A stretch of 17,765 nt of DNA from Propionibacterium sp. (GCA_012719335.1 JAAYAO010000234.1:1-17765); one strand, 5' to 3'. Shown: positions 8,151 to 15,514, counted from the stretch's first letter. The notes: generated by a model from the sequence alone, not told the origin. Numbers and translations are program-made.

Positions 8151-8672
8151 ATGACTGCACCGGGACGGCCCGGGCCGGCCGGGGTCCGACCGTACGGCGC
8201 GCGGCCCGCGGTGCCCGGGGCATCCCGCGGGGGTCGGTGGCCATTGCTGATGCACCTGGTCGGCATCGCGGTGGTCTACGGGGCGGGCTGGGTCGAAGTG
8301 CTGCGCCCCCACGCCGACGCGGACGCGACGACCACCGCGGTCGGCGAAGCCCTGGCGGCGGCCGTGGTGGCCGGCTGGGCCCTGGCCCTCGGACTGGCCG
8401 TGGCAGGCTGGATCTGGATGCTGATCGCCCGCAGTCCGGGCCGGGGTGGGGCGAGCCTCAACGTGGTGTCGCTGGCGGTGCTGTGCCTGCTGGCGCTGAT
8501 CATGGTGGTGCCGGTGGCCTTCGAAACGATGTTTCCGGGGTTGATGGACAACCTCCCGTGGTGGGATCCGTTCCTGATTCCGTTGACCCTCGGCACCGTG
8601 CTCGCCCTCGCCGGCACGATCTGGGCGGTACCGGCCGGGATGCGGGCGAACGCCCGCGGTCCGGCAGGGTGA
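8151..8672 (+). CDS. Four-helix membrane protein of unknown function
   Basis: I do not recognise this 173-residue protein. The first 29 residues are Pro/Gly/Arg-rich and probably cytoplasmic. Hydrophobic segments follow at about 30-48, 66-93, 103-123 and 140-161, and the C-terminal tail is short and basic. A loop at about 49-65 is acidic (HADADATTT) and a second lies around 124-139 (FPGLMDNLPWWDP). I see no enzymatic motif. The start is fixed by GAGGAGG just upstream. It is divergent from ptrB and is followed 44 nt later by the 127-residue gene. It may be a lineage-restricted conserved membrane protein. The reading frame is supported by the ribosome site, codon use and a coherent hydrophobicity pattern, not by family recognition. 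Confidence 0.75.
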   Translation: MTAPGRPGPAGVRPYGARPAVPGASRGGRWPLLMHLVGIAVVYGAGWVEVLRPHADADATTTAVGEALAAAVVAGWALALGLAVAGWIWMLIARSPGRGGASLNVVSLAVLCLLALIMVVPVAFETMFPGLMDNLPWWDPFLIPLTLGTVLALAGTIWAVPAGMRANARGPAG

Positions 8673-8703
8673 GGTCACGTTTCCGGTCCGGGAACTCATC
8701 GCC

Positions 8704-8709
8704 TAGAAT
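8704..8709 (+). promoter_or_regulatory. -10 box of leaderless promoter for the 127-aa gene
   Basis: TAGAAT lies exactly 7 nt before ATG 8717, with no Shine-Dalgarno between. The hexamer TTCCGG sits 17 nt upstream of the box (8681-8686) but is a poor -35 match. Confidence 0.55.
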
Positions 8710-8716
8710 CGAATAC

Positions 8717-9100
8717 ATGAGCGAAAACCGGTCGCGGGTGTACGTCCCGCCGGGGTGGCCCGGCGAGGTGCGCCCACCCGGCGCGCCCGAGTGGGAGGCC
8801 ACCGCGGCCGCCTGGCTGCTGGACTGCTGCCCGCCGGAGTTTCGGGGCTACCCGGTGCTGCGCAGGCACCCGGTGGTGTTGGCCCGATTCGCGGCGGAGT
8901 TCACCGACGGGCAACTGCAGTCGGCCCGTACCGGGCTGCCCAACGTCCGGGTGAGTTTGATCGACCATGTCGACCCTGAGGTGGTCGATCGGGCGGTGGA
9001 CGCCTGGCAGGCGCAGGAGGCGCATCTGCGGCGGGTGCGACGCTCGATCGCCCTGGTGGAGGAGGCGCTGCGCGGCCGGGTGTACGTCCGCAAACTGTGA
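8717..9100 (+). CDS. Conserved-looking hypothetical protein, 127 aa
   Basis: I cannot assign a function. The protein is soluble, opens with a Pro/Gly-rich stretch ([20 protein letters not shown], residues 7-26), and then appears mostly helical. The middle contains a Cys pair ([19 protein letters not shown], about 34-52). The C-terminal third looks like a charged amphipathic helix ([18 protein letters not shown]). The start at ATG 8717 is supported by TAGAAT 7 nt upstream, and longer in-frame starts would run back into the membrane protein gene. It ends 55 nt before dxs on the same strand, and dxs appears to have its own promoter. The position beside dxs is the only contextual hint, and it is weak. 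Confidence 0.72.
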   Translation: MSENRSRVYVPPGWPGEVRPPGAPEWEATAAAWLLDCCPPEFRGYPVLRRHPVVLARFAAEFTDGQLQSARTGLPNVRVSLIDHVDPEVVDRAVDAWQAQEAHLRRVRRSIALVEEALRGRVYVRKL

Positions 9101-9142
9101 GGAAGCCGGCCGCACCGCCTCGGTGATTGTGGTGCCCGGGCC

Positions 9143-9148
9143 TAAGAT
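9143..9148 (+). promoter_or_regulatory. -10 box of leaderless dxs promoter
   Basis: TAAGAT is followed by 7 nt and ATG 9156, with no Shine-Dalgarno. A second in-frame ATG at 9147 overlaps the box itself and so is unlikely to be the start. Confidence 0.5.
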
Positions 9149-9155
9149 GGCCCGC

Positions 9156-11054
9156 ATGGCATTGCTGGAGTCGATCAGCGGACCCGCGGACCTGCGCGGC
9201 TTGTCCCGCCCCGAACTGACCCAACTCGCCCAGGAGATCAGGGAGTTCCTGATCACCCACGTGAGCCGCACCGGGGGACACCTGGGCCCGAACCTGGGTG
9301 TGGTCGAACTGACCATGGCCATTCATCGGGTCTTCGATTCGCCCACCGATCCGGTGATCTTCGACACCGGCCACCAGAGCTACGTGCACAAGATGCTCAC
9401 CGGGCGGATGGACCGCTTCGACACCCTGCGCCAACGCGGCGGCATCTCGGGCTACCCCAGCCGCGCCGAATCCGACCACGACTGGGTGGAGAACTCGCAC
9501 GCCTCCACCTCACTGTCCTGGGCCGAGGGGTTGGCCCGCGGCTTCAAACTGCGCGGCGAACAACGCACCGTGGTGGCGGTGATCGGTGACGGTGCGCTGA
9601 CCGGCGGGATGGCTTGGGAGGCGCTGAACAACATCGCCGTCGACGTCGACCTGCCGATGGTGATCGTGGTCAACGACAACGGCCGTTCCTACACCCCGAC
9701 CGTCGGCGGACTCGCGGTGCAACTGGCCGGGATGCGCACCGACCGGCGCTACGAACAACTGCTGGACCTGATCAAACGCAACCTGCGCGGCACCCCGCTG
9801 GTCGGCAAGCAGGCCTACGACGTGCTGCACGGGGTGAAGACCGGCATCAAGGACGTCCTCGCGCCGCAGGGGATGTTCTCCGACCTGGGTCTGAAATACG
9901 TCGGCCCGATCGACGGACACGACCTGGCCGCGGTCGAGAAGGCCCTGCACCAGGCCAAAGGCTTCGGCGCTCCGGTGCTGGTGCATTGCATCACCCGCAA
10001 GGGCAAGGGCTTCCTGGCTGCGGAGAACCACGAGGAGGACCGCTTCCACGCCGTCGGCCAGATCGACGCGCACACCGGGGAGCCGCTCGCCTCGGTCACT
10101 CCCGAAACGTGGACCAGCGTGTTCGCCGACGAACTGGTCGAACTCGGTGGACGCCACCCCGAGATCGTGGCGATCACCGCCGCGATGCTGCATCCGACCG
10201 GCCTGAACCGGTTCGCCGCCCGGTACCCGCAACGCACCTTCGACGTCGGAATCGCCGAACAACACGCGTTGGCCTCGGCCGCCGGACTGGCCGCGTCCGG
10301 CCTGCACCCGGTGGTGGCGGTGTACGCCACCTTCCTGAACCGGGCCTTCGACCAGTTGTTGATGGACGTGGCGATGCACGAGCTCGGGGTCACCATCGTG
10401 CTGGACCGGGCCGGCATCACCGGCCCGGACGGGGCCTCGCACAACGGCATGTGGGATCTGGCCCTGCTGCAGACGGTGCCCGGCCTGCACCTGAGCGCGC
10501 CCCGCGACGGTACCCGGCTGCGGGAGGCGCTGGCCCACTCGATCGGAATCGACAACGCCCCCAGCGTGATCCGCTTCTCCAAGGAGCGGATCCCCGACGA
10601 CATCGACCCGGTCAGCCACCGCGACGGGATGGACGTGCTGCTGGCCGACCCCGAGCCCCGGGTGTTGGTGGTCGGATACGGCCAGATGGCCGGCACCGCC
10701 CTGGACGTCGCCGACCGGCTGCAACAGCAGGGCATCGCGGTGCAGGTCGTCGACCCGCTGTGGGCGCTGCCGGTGAACCCGCACCTGGTGGGCCTGGCCG
10801 CCGAACACGACCTGGTCGTCAGCATCGAGGACGGGCTGGTCGTCGGCGGGCTCGGCACCCGCCTGGGACAGGAACTGCGCAACCGGTCGGCGACCACGCC
10901 GCTGCTCACCTTCGGGGTGCCGTTGAGCTTCCCCGCCCACGCCTCCCGGGCCGAACTGCTCGAGGGGATGGGGTTGACCGGGCAGGAGATCGCCCGTGAG
11001 GTGATCGAGGCCCTGGCCGACGCCGACGCCCGGGAAATCCCCGCGATGCCCTGA
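9156..11054 (+). CDS. dxs: 1-deoxy-D-xylulose-5-phosphate synthase (DXS)
   Basis: A 632-residue thiamine-diphosphate enzyme that condenses pyruvate and glyceraldehyde 3-phosphate to DXP, the first step of the MEP isoprenoid pathway. It has the full family length. Residues 72-77 read GHQSYV with His73. The ThDP/Mg motif begins [16 protein letters not shown] at residue 144. The general acid-base glutamate is Glu368 in [35 protein letters not shown] and the C-terminal transketolase domain are all present. The N-terminal sequence [17 protein letters not shown] matches actinobacterial homologues. ATG 9156 is chosen because a -10 box ends 7 nt upstream and the family alignment begins here. It is cytoplasmic and probably monocistronic, since the riboswitch-controlled unit downstream has its own promoter. 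I see no obvious terminator in the 52 nt after its stop. Confidence 0.97.
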   Translation: MALLESISGPADLRGLSRPELTQLAQEIREFLITHVSRTGGHLGPNLGVVELTMAIHRVFDSPTDPVIFDTGHQSYVHKMLTGRMDRFDTLRQRGGISGYPSRAESDHDWVENSHASTSLSWAEGLARGFKLRGEQRTVVAVIGDGALTGGMAWEALNNIAVDVDLPMVIVVNDNGRSYTPTVGGLAVQLAGMRTDRRYEQLLDLIKRNLRGTPLVGKQAYDVLHGVKTGIKDVLAPQGMFSDLGLKYVGPIDGHDLAAVEKALHQAKGFGAPVLVHCITRKGKGFLAAENHEEDRFHAVGQIDAHTGEPLASVTPETWTSVFADELVELGGRHPEIVAITAAMLHPTGLNRFAARYPQRTFDVGIAEQHALASAAGLAASGLHPVVAVYATFLNRAFDQLLMDVAMHELGVTIVLDRAGITGPDGASHNGMWDLALLQTVPGLHLSAPRDGTRLREALAHSIGIDNAPSVIRFSKERIPDDIDPVSHRDGMDVLLADPEPRVLVVGYGQMAGTALDVADRLQQQGIAVQVVDPLWALPVNPHLVGLAAEHDLVVSIEDGLVVGGLGTRLGQELRNRSATTPLLTFGVPLSFPAHASRAELLEGMGLTGQEIAREVIEALADADAREIPAMP

Positions 11055-11083
11055 CCCGTTGTGCCACCCTGTGGAACCCGGGA

Positions 11084-11105
11084 ATACCGGTATCGCGCCG
11101 GCGCG
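11084..11105. repeat. Two abutting palindromes upstream of the ribXY -10 box
   Basis: ATACCGGTAT (11084-11093) and CGCGCCGGCGCG (11094-11105) are perfect palindromes that touch each other and end 1 nt before the -10 box at 11107. They cover the expected -35 region. They could be operator sites or chance GC-rich symmetry. Confidence 0.35.
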
Positions 11106-11106
11106 T

Positions 11107-11112
11107 TATAGT
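11107..11112 (+). promoter_or_regulatory. -10 box of the ribXY promoter
   Basis: TATAGT is the strongest TANNNT match in this intergenic region and would start transcription near 11119, about 12 nt before the riboswitch aptamer. No clear -35 box is seen; palindromes occupy that place. Confidence 0.55.
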
Positions 11113-11130
11113 CGGGCAAGAAGCAAACAC

Positions 11131-11247
11131 GTGCTCCGGGGTCGGTGAAAATCCGAACCGGCGGTGATAGTCCGCGACCCGAACGAATGTTCGGTTGAAC
11201 CGGTGGAATTCCGGTACCGACGGTTACAGTCCGGATGGGAGGCGCAC
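11131..11247 (+). ncRNA. FMN riboswitch (RFN element)
   Basis: The sequence carries the conserved RFN blocks in order: GGTCGGTGAAAATCCGAACC, then GGCGGTGATAGTCCGCGACCCG, a variable hairpin (CCGAACGAATGTTCGG-like), GAACCGGTGGAATTCCGGT, and ACCGACGGTTACAGTCCGG followed by ATGGGAG. The closing P1 helix pairs GTGC (11131-11134) with GCAC (11244-11247) and continues with CC/GG after one mismatch. RFN elements bind flavin mononucleotide and switch off riboflavin synthesis or uptake genes. The two genes downstream are an ABC permease and a binding lipoprotein, so this one most likely controls riboflavin import. The blocks are split here only for reading; the aptamer is continuous. Confidence 0.95.
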
Positions 11248-11260
11248 TTTTCGTTTGCCT

Positions 11261-11274
11261 GCGCCGTCCGGCGC
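11261..11274 (+). promoter_or_regulatory. Short hairpin in the riboswitch leader (GCGCC/GGCGC)
   Basis: GCGCC (11261-11265) pairs with GGCGC (11270-11274) over a GTCC loop. The same GCGCC could pair instead with GGCGC in the 3' arm of aptamer helix P1 (11241-11245) or with a third copy at 11323-11327, so it may take part in switching. This is inferred from complementarity only. Confidence 0.4.
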
Positions 11275-11315
11275 GTGAATCGACACGATTCCGCCCGTCC
11301 CGGCCCAGCGCATAC

Positions 11316-11343
11316 GTTCCCCGGCGCACACGGCGAGGGGAGC
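11316..11343 (+). promoter_or_regulatory. Hairpin that can mask the ribX Shine-Dalgarno
   Basis: GTTCCCC (11316-11322) pairs with GGGGAGC (11337-11343), with one G-U pair, over a 14-nt loop. The 3' arm overlaps the ribosome site GAGGGGAG (11335-11342) just before ATG 11347. This would allow translational control by the upstream FMN aptamer. Confidence 0.5.
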
Positions 11344-11346
11344 AGG

Positions 11347-12294
11347 ATGACCACTCAGATCACCCATTCGCGGTTGCGGTTGTCGGTGCGAGTGCTGGCA
11401 CCGCTGGTGTTCGGCGCCGTCGTGTTGCTCGCCTGGCACCTGGCCTCGGCCAGTGGTGCGGTCGCCCCGTCGCTGCTGCCGCCACCGGGCGAGGTGTTCG
11501 CCCGGTTCGCCACCGACGTGGCCTCCGGGGCCCTGCCGGCCTATGCCGGGGTCACCCTTCTCGAAGCCCTGCTGGGCTGTGTCCTGGCCGCCGTGGTCGG
11601 CCTGCCGCTGGGGTACCTGATTGCCCGCGCCCGGGTCGCCGAAGCGGCCGTGTCGCCCTACCTGGCCGCCTCCCAGGCGATCCCGGCGGTCGCGATCGCC
11701 CCGCTGCTGGTGATCTGGGTGGGCTACGGGCTGGTGCCGATCATGCTGCTGTGCGCGCTGCTGGTGTTCTTCCCGGTGGTGCTGTCCACCGTCCTGGGAC
11801 TGCGCAGCGTCGACCGGGAGATGCTGGAGGCCGCCCGCCTCGACGGCGCCCACGGCTGGACGATGCTGCGACACATCGAATGGCCGCTGGCCCTGCCCGC
11901 GATCCTCACCGGCCTGCGCAACGGCTTCACCCTCTCGGTCACCGGCGCGGTGGTCGGGGAGTTCGTGATGGGCGGCCACGGCCTGGGCATGGTGCTGTCG
12001 GTGCAAGCGATGTCGGTCGACACCACCGGCCTGTTCGCCACCCTGCTGATGCTCTGCCTGATCGCGGTCGGTATCTACCTGGCCATGCTCGTCCTGGAAT
12101 GGCGCACCGACCCGCTGCGGCCGGTGTCGGCGGCCCGGGCCGTGCCCACTGCCGAACCCGAGCCGGCTCCGCAGGTCGTGCCGGTGCCGCTGCGTCCGGT
12201 CGATCGTCCCGCCCCCGTCACGGTGCTGGGCCGGGCCGAACTCGGCCGCGCGACCGCCCGCTCGGGGTACCGCTTCGAGTCGGGGGCGGCGTGA
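11347..12294 (+). CDS. ribX: ABC transporter permease, probable riboflavin importer RibX
   Basis: A 315-residue inner-membrane permease of the ThiX/SsuC (BPD_transp_1) family. Predicted membrane segments lie at about 16-34, 68-93, 109-125, 129-151, 183-206 and 229-251. The EAA loop that docks the ATPase starts at residue 161 (EAARLDGAHG) and continues to IEWPLALPAI, as in importers of this class. The riboflavin assignment rests on the FMN riboswitch directly upstream and the NMT1-type binding lipoprotein downstream; the permease alone would only be called a ThiX/SsuC-like protein. The last 64 residues form an unusual Pro/Ala-rich cytoplasmic tail. ATG 11347 follows GAGGGGAG, part of which can be masked by a hairpin. 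The stop overlaps the ribY start by 4 nt (GTGA), so the two are likely translationally coupled. Confidence 0.82.
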   Translation: MTTQITHSRLRLSVRVLAPLVFGAVVLLAWHLASASGAVAPSLLPPPGEVFARFATDVASGALPAYAGVTLLEALLGCVLAAVVGLPLGYLIARARVAEAAVSPYLAASQAIPAVAIAPLLVIWVGYGLVPIMLLCALLVFFPVVLSTVLGLRSVDREMLEAARLDGAHGWTMLRHIEWPLALPAILTGLRNGFTLSVTGAVVGEFVMGGHGLGMVLSVQAMSVDTTGLFATLLMLCLIAVGIYLAMLVLEWRTDPLRPVSAARAVPTAEPEPAPQVVPVPLRPVDRPAPVTVLGRAELGRATARSGYRFESGAA

Positions 12295-13295
12295 ATCGAC
12301 GCCAATTTCTGCAGGCTCTGGGCGCCGCCGGGGTGGCCGCCCTCGGCGCGGGCCTGGTCGGCTGCAGCTCACCGTCGACCCCACCGGGGCGGGACGGTTT
12401 CACCGTCGGGTTGACCTACACCCCCGACATCCAGTTCGCACCCTTCTACGTGGCCGTCGAACAGGGCTACTTCGCCGATGCCGGGCTGGACGTGGCACTG
12501 CGTCACCACGGCGCCAACGAACAACTCTTCGGCGCGATCCAGGCCGGTCAGGAAGACCTGGTCTACGCCGGTGGCGCCGAGTTCATGCAGGCCCGCGCCC
12601 AGGGCATCGCGCTGGTCAGCGTGGCCACCTATTACCAGCAGTACCCGGTGGCGATGATCGTGGCGGAGGATTCGCCGATCCGTGGCGCGGCCGACCTGGC
12701 CGGTTGCAGCGTCGGGGTGCCGGGCCCCTACGGCGAAACCTGGTTCGGGCTGCTCGCGCTGCTGAAGCAGGCCGGGTTGACCGAGGAGGACGTCCGGGTC
12801 GAACACATCGGGTACACCCAGCAGGCCGCTCTGGCGGCGGGCCGGGTGGACGCGGTGATGGGGTACGTCAACAACGATGCGGTACGGCTGCAGGAGGCCG
12901 GTGTTGCGGTGCGGACCGTGCCGATCACCGATGGCACCCCGCCCCTGGTCGGGGTCGGGCTGGGCACCACCGACGAGGTGCTGGCCGCCCATGCCCCCGC
13001 CCTGCGCACCCTGCAGGAGGCGGTGGCCCGGGCCACCGCCGACATCGTCGCCGACCCCGAGGCCGCAGTCACCATGTCGCAACGCCACATCCCGGGCCTG
13101 AATGCCGACGAACAGCGGCGCTCGGCCCTGGCCACCCTGCAGGCCACGATCCCGCTGTTCGGCGACGTCGACACCTTCGGCCGGCAGAACACCGACACCT
13201 GGCAGCAGATGGCCGGGTTCCTGGCCGAGATGGACCTGCTGCCGGGCGCGGTCGATGCCGAGGAGTGCTACAGCACCGAGATCGTCCCCGAATAG
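12291..13295 (+). CDS. ribY: Substrate-binding lipoprotein of ABC importer, probable RibY
   Basis: A 334-residue NMT1/ThiY-type periplasmic binding protein family member. The N-terminus NRRQFLQALG resembles a twin-arginine signal (Arg3-Arg4), and a lipobox LVGC puts the lipidated cysteine at residue 25. So it is probably exported folded and anchored outside the membrane. The mature part begins FTVGLTYTPDIQFAPFYVAV, the classic family start, with YFADAGLDV and YAGGAEFMQARAQG following. A second lobe begins near AGCSVGVPGPYGE. RibY proteins bind riboflavin, and the FMN riboswitch in front of the operon supports that ligand. Without it, thiamine precursors or sulfonates would be alternatives. 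The start is GTG 12291, overlapping the ribX stop, with a G-rich ribosome site around 12282-12286. A long hairpin follows the stop. Confidence 0.82.
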   Translation: MNRRQFLQALGAAGVAALGAGLVGCSSPSTPPGRDGFTVGLTYTPDIQFAPFYVAVEQGYFADAGLDVALRHHGANEQLFGAIQAGQEDLVYAGGAEFMQARAQGIALVSVATYYQQYPVAMIVAEDSPIRGAADLAGCSVGVPGPYGETWFGLLALLKQAGLTEEDVRVEHIGYTQQAALAAGRVDAVMGYVNNDAVRLQEAGVAVRTVPITDGTPPLVGVGLGTTDEVLAAHAPALRTLQEAVARATADIVADPEAAVTMSQRHIPGLNADEQRRSALATLQATIPLFGDVDTFGRQNTDTWQQMAGFLAEMDLLPGAVDAEECYSTEIVPE

Positions 13296-13309
13296 CCCCG
13301 AGCCGCGAA

Positions 13310-13356
13310 GATCGTGTGAGATCTTCCCCGACGTGGGGACGAAATCTCACACGATC
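13310..13356. terminator. Long hairpin between convergent ribY and fadB
   Basis: GATCGTGTGAGAT (13310-13322) and ATCTCACACGATC (13344-13356) are perfect 13-nt inverted arms. The 21-nt loop contains a nested TCCCC (13325-13329) / GGGGA (13335-13339) stem. It lies 14 nt after the ribY stop and 16 nt before the fadB stop, so it is placed to terminate both strands. There is no U-tract. It could also be a copy of a dispersed palindromic element. Confidence 0.75.
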
Positions 13357-13372
13357 CTCGGGTGGGGATGAA

Positions 13373-15514
13373 TCACTCCGGCAGGCCGGCGACCCCCGTG
13401 GGCAGGAACCGTTGCCCGGTGACCCGTTCGCTGACCCCGGCCCGATCCAGGTACGGGGTGATCCCGCCCAGGTGGAAGGGCCAGCCGGCACCCAGCATCA
13501 TGCACAGGTCGATGTCCATCGGCGCCTCGACCACACCCTCGTCCAGCATCATCCGGATCTCCTCGGCCAGGGCGTTCTCGATCCGGGTGCGGACCTGCTC
13601 GGAGGTGCTGGGGGAGTCACCGATCTCGAACAGGGCCCGAACCTCGTCGCCGACGTACGGTGCGCCGTGTTCGTCGCGGTCGTAGATGCCCGGCCGCTTC
13701 GCCGCCACCAGTGCCTGCAGGTTCGGTGACACGTGGAAGCGGTCACCGAAGGAGGCGTTGAGGCTCTCGGCGACGTGCAGGGCGATCGCCGGCCCGACGA
13801 GTTCCAACAACTCGAACGGGGTCATCGGCAGCCCCAGGGGCTGCAGGGCCCGGTCCGCCACCTCGATCGGGGTGCCCTCGTCGACCACCTTGGTCAACTC
13901 GCTCATCATCCGCACCAACACCCGGTTCACCACGAAAGCGGTCGAATCGGCCACCAGCACCGCGTTCTTGCGCAGCTCCTTGGCCACCGCCAGGGCGGTC
14001 GCCAGGGTGGCGTCGTCGGTGTGCGGGGTCTTCACCACCTCCAGCAACGGCAGCACCGCGACCGGGTTGAAGAAGTGGAAACCCACCACCCGTTCGGGGT
14101 GCGGCAGGCCCTCGGACATCTCGGTCACCGACAGTGAGGAGGTGTTGGTGGCCAGCACACAATCCTCGGGCACGTGGCGGGCGACCTCGGCGAAGACCTC
14201 CTTCTTGACCGACATCTCCTCGAAGACCGCTTCGATCACGAAGGAGCAGTCGGCGAAATCGGCCTGGTCGGTGGTGCCGGAGATCAGCGCACTCAATCGG
14301 TTCAGGTCGTCGGCCGACAACCGTCCCTTCTCGTGCAGCCCGGCGAACTCCTCGCGCACCATCCGCACGCCGCGTTCGGCCCGTTCGGCGTCCAGATCCG
14401 ACATCACCACCGGCACCCCGAGACGGCGGACGAACAGGGTCGCCAACTGGGTGGCCATCAGCCCCGCACCCACCACACCGACCTTGGTCACCGGCCGGGC
14501 CAGGGACTTGTCGGGGGCGCCGGCGGCCTTGCGGGCCCGCTTCTGGGTCAGGTCGAAGGCGTACAGGCTGGCCCGCAGCTCCTCACCCATGATCAGGTCG
14601 GCCAGCGCCTCGTCCTCGGCCCGGTAGGCCTCGGCCCGGGTTTCGGTGCGGGCCGCGGCGATCCGGTCCAAGGCCCGGTACGGCGCCGGGGCGGCACCGT
14701 GCACGATGCCGTCCACGATCGCCCGCCCTTCGGCGACCGCGGCGTCCCACACCTGCGGGTCGTCCTCGGTCTGCCGCGCCACGGTCACCTCACCGCTGAT
14801 CACTTGGGCCGCCCACAACAGCGAGCGTTCCAGGAAGTCGGCGCCGTCGAGCAACACGTCGGCCAGGCCGAGGTCGAACACCGTGGGGCCGTTGATGGTG
14901 CGGTTGCGGTTCATCGCGTTGGTGATGATTACCTGGACGGCCTTCTTCGGGCCGATCAGTCTCGGCACCAGGTGGGCGCCGCCCCAACCCGGCACCAGGC
15001 CCAGGAAGGTCTCCGGCAGGGCCACCGCGGGCACCGCCCTCGACACCGTGCGGTAATCACAGTGCAGGCCGATCTCCAGCCCACCGCCCAGCGCCAGGCC
15101 GTTGATGAAGCAGAAGGTGGGCACCTCGGCGGTGTGCAGCAGGTGGTACGCCGCGTGTCCCATCCGGGCGATCATCAGGGCGTCGGAGCGCTGCTGCACG
15201 TTGCCGATCAGCCCCAGGTCGGCGCCGGCGGCCAACCCGAAGGGCTTGCCGGTGACGCCCAGACCGACGATGTCGGCGCGGGCGGTCTGCTCGACCAGCG
15301 TGCGGTACAGCTCGGCGAGGGTGCGCGGGCCGAGGGTGGCCGGACGGGTGTGGTCGCGTTCGTTGTCGAGGGTGAGCAACACGAAGGTGCCCACGCCCGG
15401 CAGGTCGATGTCGCGGGCCCGGGTGTGGCTGATCACCTCACCGGTCTCACCCATCGCGTCCACCTGCGCCAGCAGGTCGTCGATCTCGGCCTGATTCAGG
15501 TAGGTGTCGCTCAC
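13373..15514 (-). CDS. fadB: Fatty acid oxidation complex subunit: enoyl-CoA hydratase / 3-hydroxyacyl-CoA dehydrogenase
   Basis: A 713-residue bifunctional beta-oxidation enzyme. The N-terminal crotonase domain (to about residue 200) has both catalytic glutamates, Glu147 in GGGLE and Glu168 in ALPETFLG, with the oxyanion-hole ALGGG. A linker leads to the NAD-binding fold at about 340, with GAGLMA at 349-354, the form usual in actinobacterial FadB. The dehydrogenase catalytic His480 lies in FHFFNP. Helical 3HCDH C-terminal domains complete it. Together it hydrates enoyl-CoA and oxidises the 3-hydroxy product, passing ketoacyl-CoA to FadA. The start is GTG 15514, with GGAG 7 nt upstream and a 4-nt GTGA overlap with the fadA stop. 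The frame stays open further upstream through fadA, but that is an antisense-free shadow and not part of this protein. Confidence 0.95.
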   Translation of the reverse strand: MSDTYLNQAEIDDLLAQVDAMGETGEVISHTRARDIDLPGVGTFVLLTLDNERDHTRPATLGPRTLAELYRTLVEQTARADIVGLGVTGKPFGLAAGADLGLIGNVQQRSDALMIARMGHAAYHLLHTAEVPTFCFINGLALGGGLEIGLHCDYRTVSRAVPAVALPETFLGLVPGWGGAHLVPRLIGPKKAVQVIITNAMNRNRTINGPTVFDLGLADVLLDGADFLERSLLWAAQVISGEVTVARQTEDDPQVWDAAVAEGRAIVDGIVHGAAPAPYRALDRIAAARTETRAEAYRAEDEALADLIMGEELRASLYAFDLTQKRARKAAGAPDKSLARPVTKVGVVGAGLMATQLATLFVRRLGVPVVMSDLDAERAERGVRMVREEFAGLHEKGRLSADDLNRLSALISGTTDQADFADCSFVIEAVFEEMSVKKEVFAEVARHVPEDCVLATNTSSLSVTEMSEGLPHPERVVGFHFFNPVAVLPLLEVVKTPHTDDATLATALAVAKELRKNAVLVADSTAFVVNRVLVRMMSELTKVVDEGTPIEVADRALQPLGLPMTPFELLELVGPAIALHVAESLNASFGDRFHVSPNLQALVAAKRPGIYDRDEHGAPYVGDEVRALFEIGDSPSTSEQVRTRIENALAEEIRMMLDEGVVEAPMDIDLCMMLGAGWPFHLGGITPYLDRAGVSERVTGQRFLPTGVAGLPE

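Noticed and set aside
5806..8154. 782-codon open frame on the plus strand opposite ptrB and the sigma promoter
   Set aside because: The minus-strand frame encodes oligopeptidase B with a full catalytic triad. The opposite frame has no recognisable domain.
8059..8244. Longer ptrB start at 8244
   Set aside because: It would add 62 residues of Pro/Arg-rich sequence, overlap the divergent gene and ignore the leaderless promoter at 8066-8071.
9510..10940. 476-codon open frame on the minus strand over dxs
   Set aside because: dxs is unambiguous on the plus strand. The antisense product has shadow composition.
11224..12384. 386-codon minus-strand frame opposite ribX
   Set aside because: It is a shadow of ribX, with Gln/His/Arg-rich low-complexity translation.
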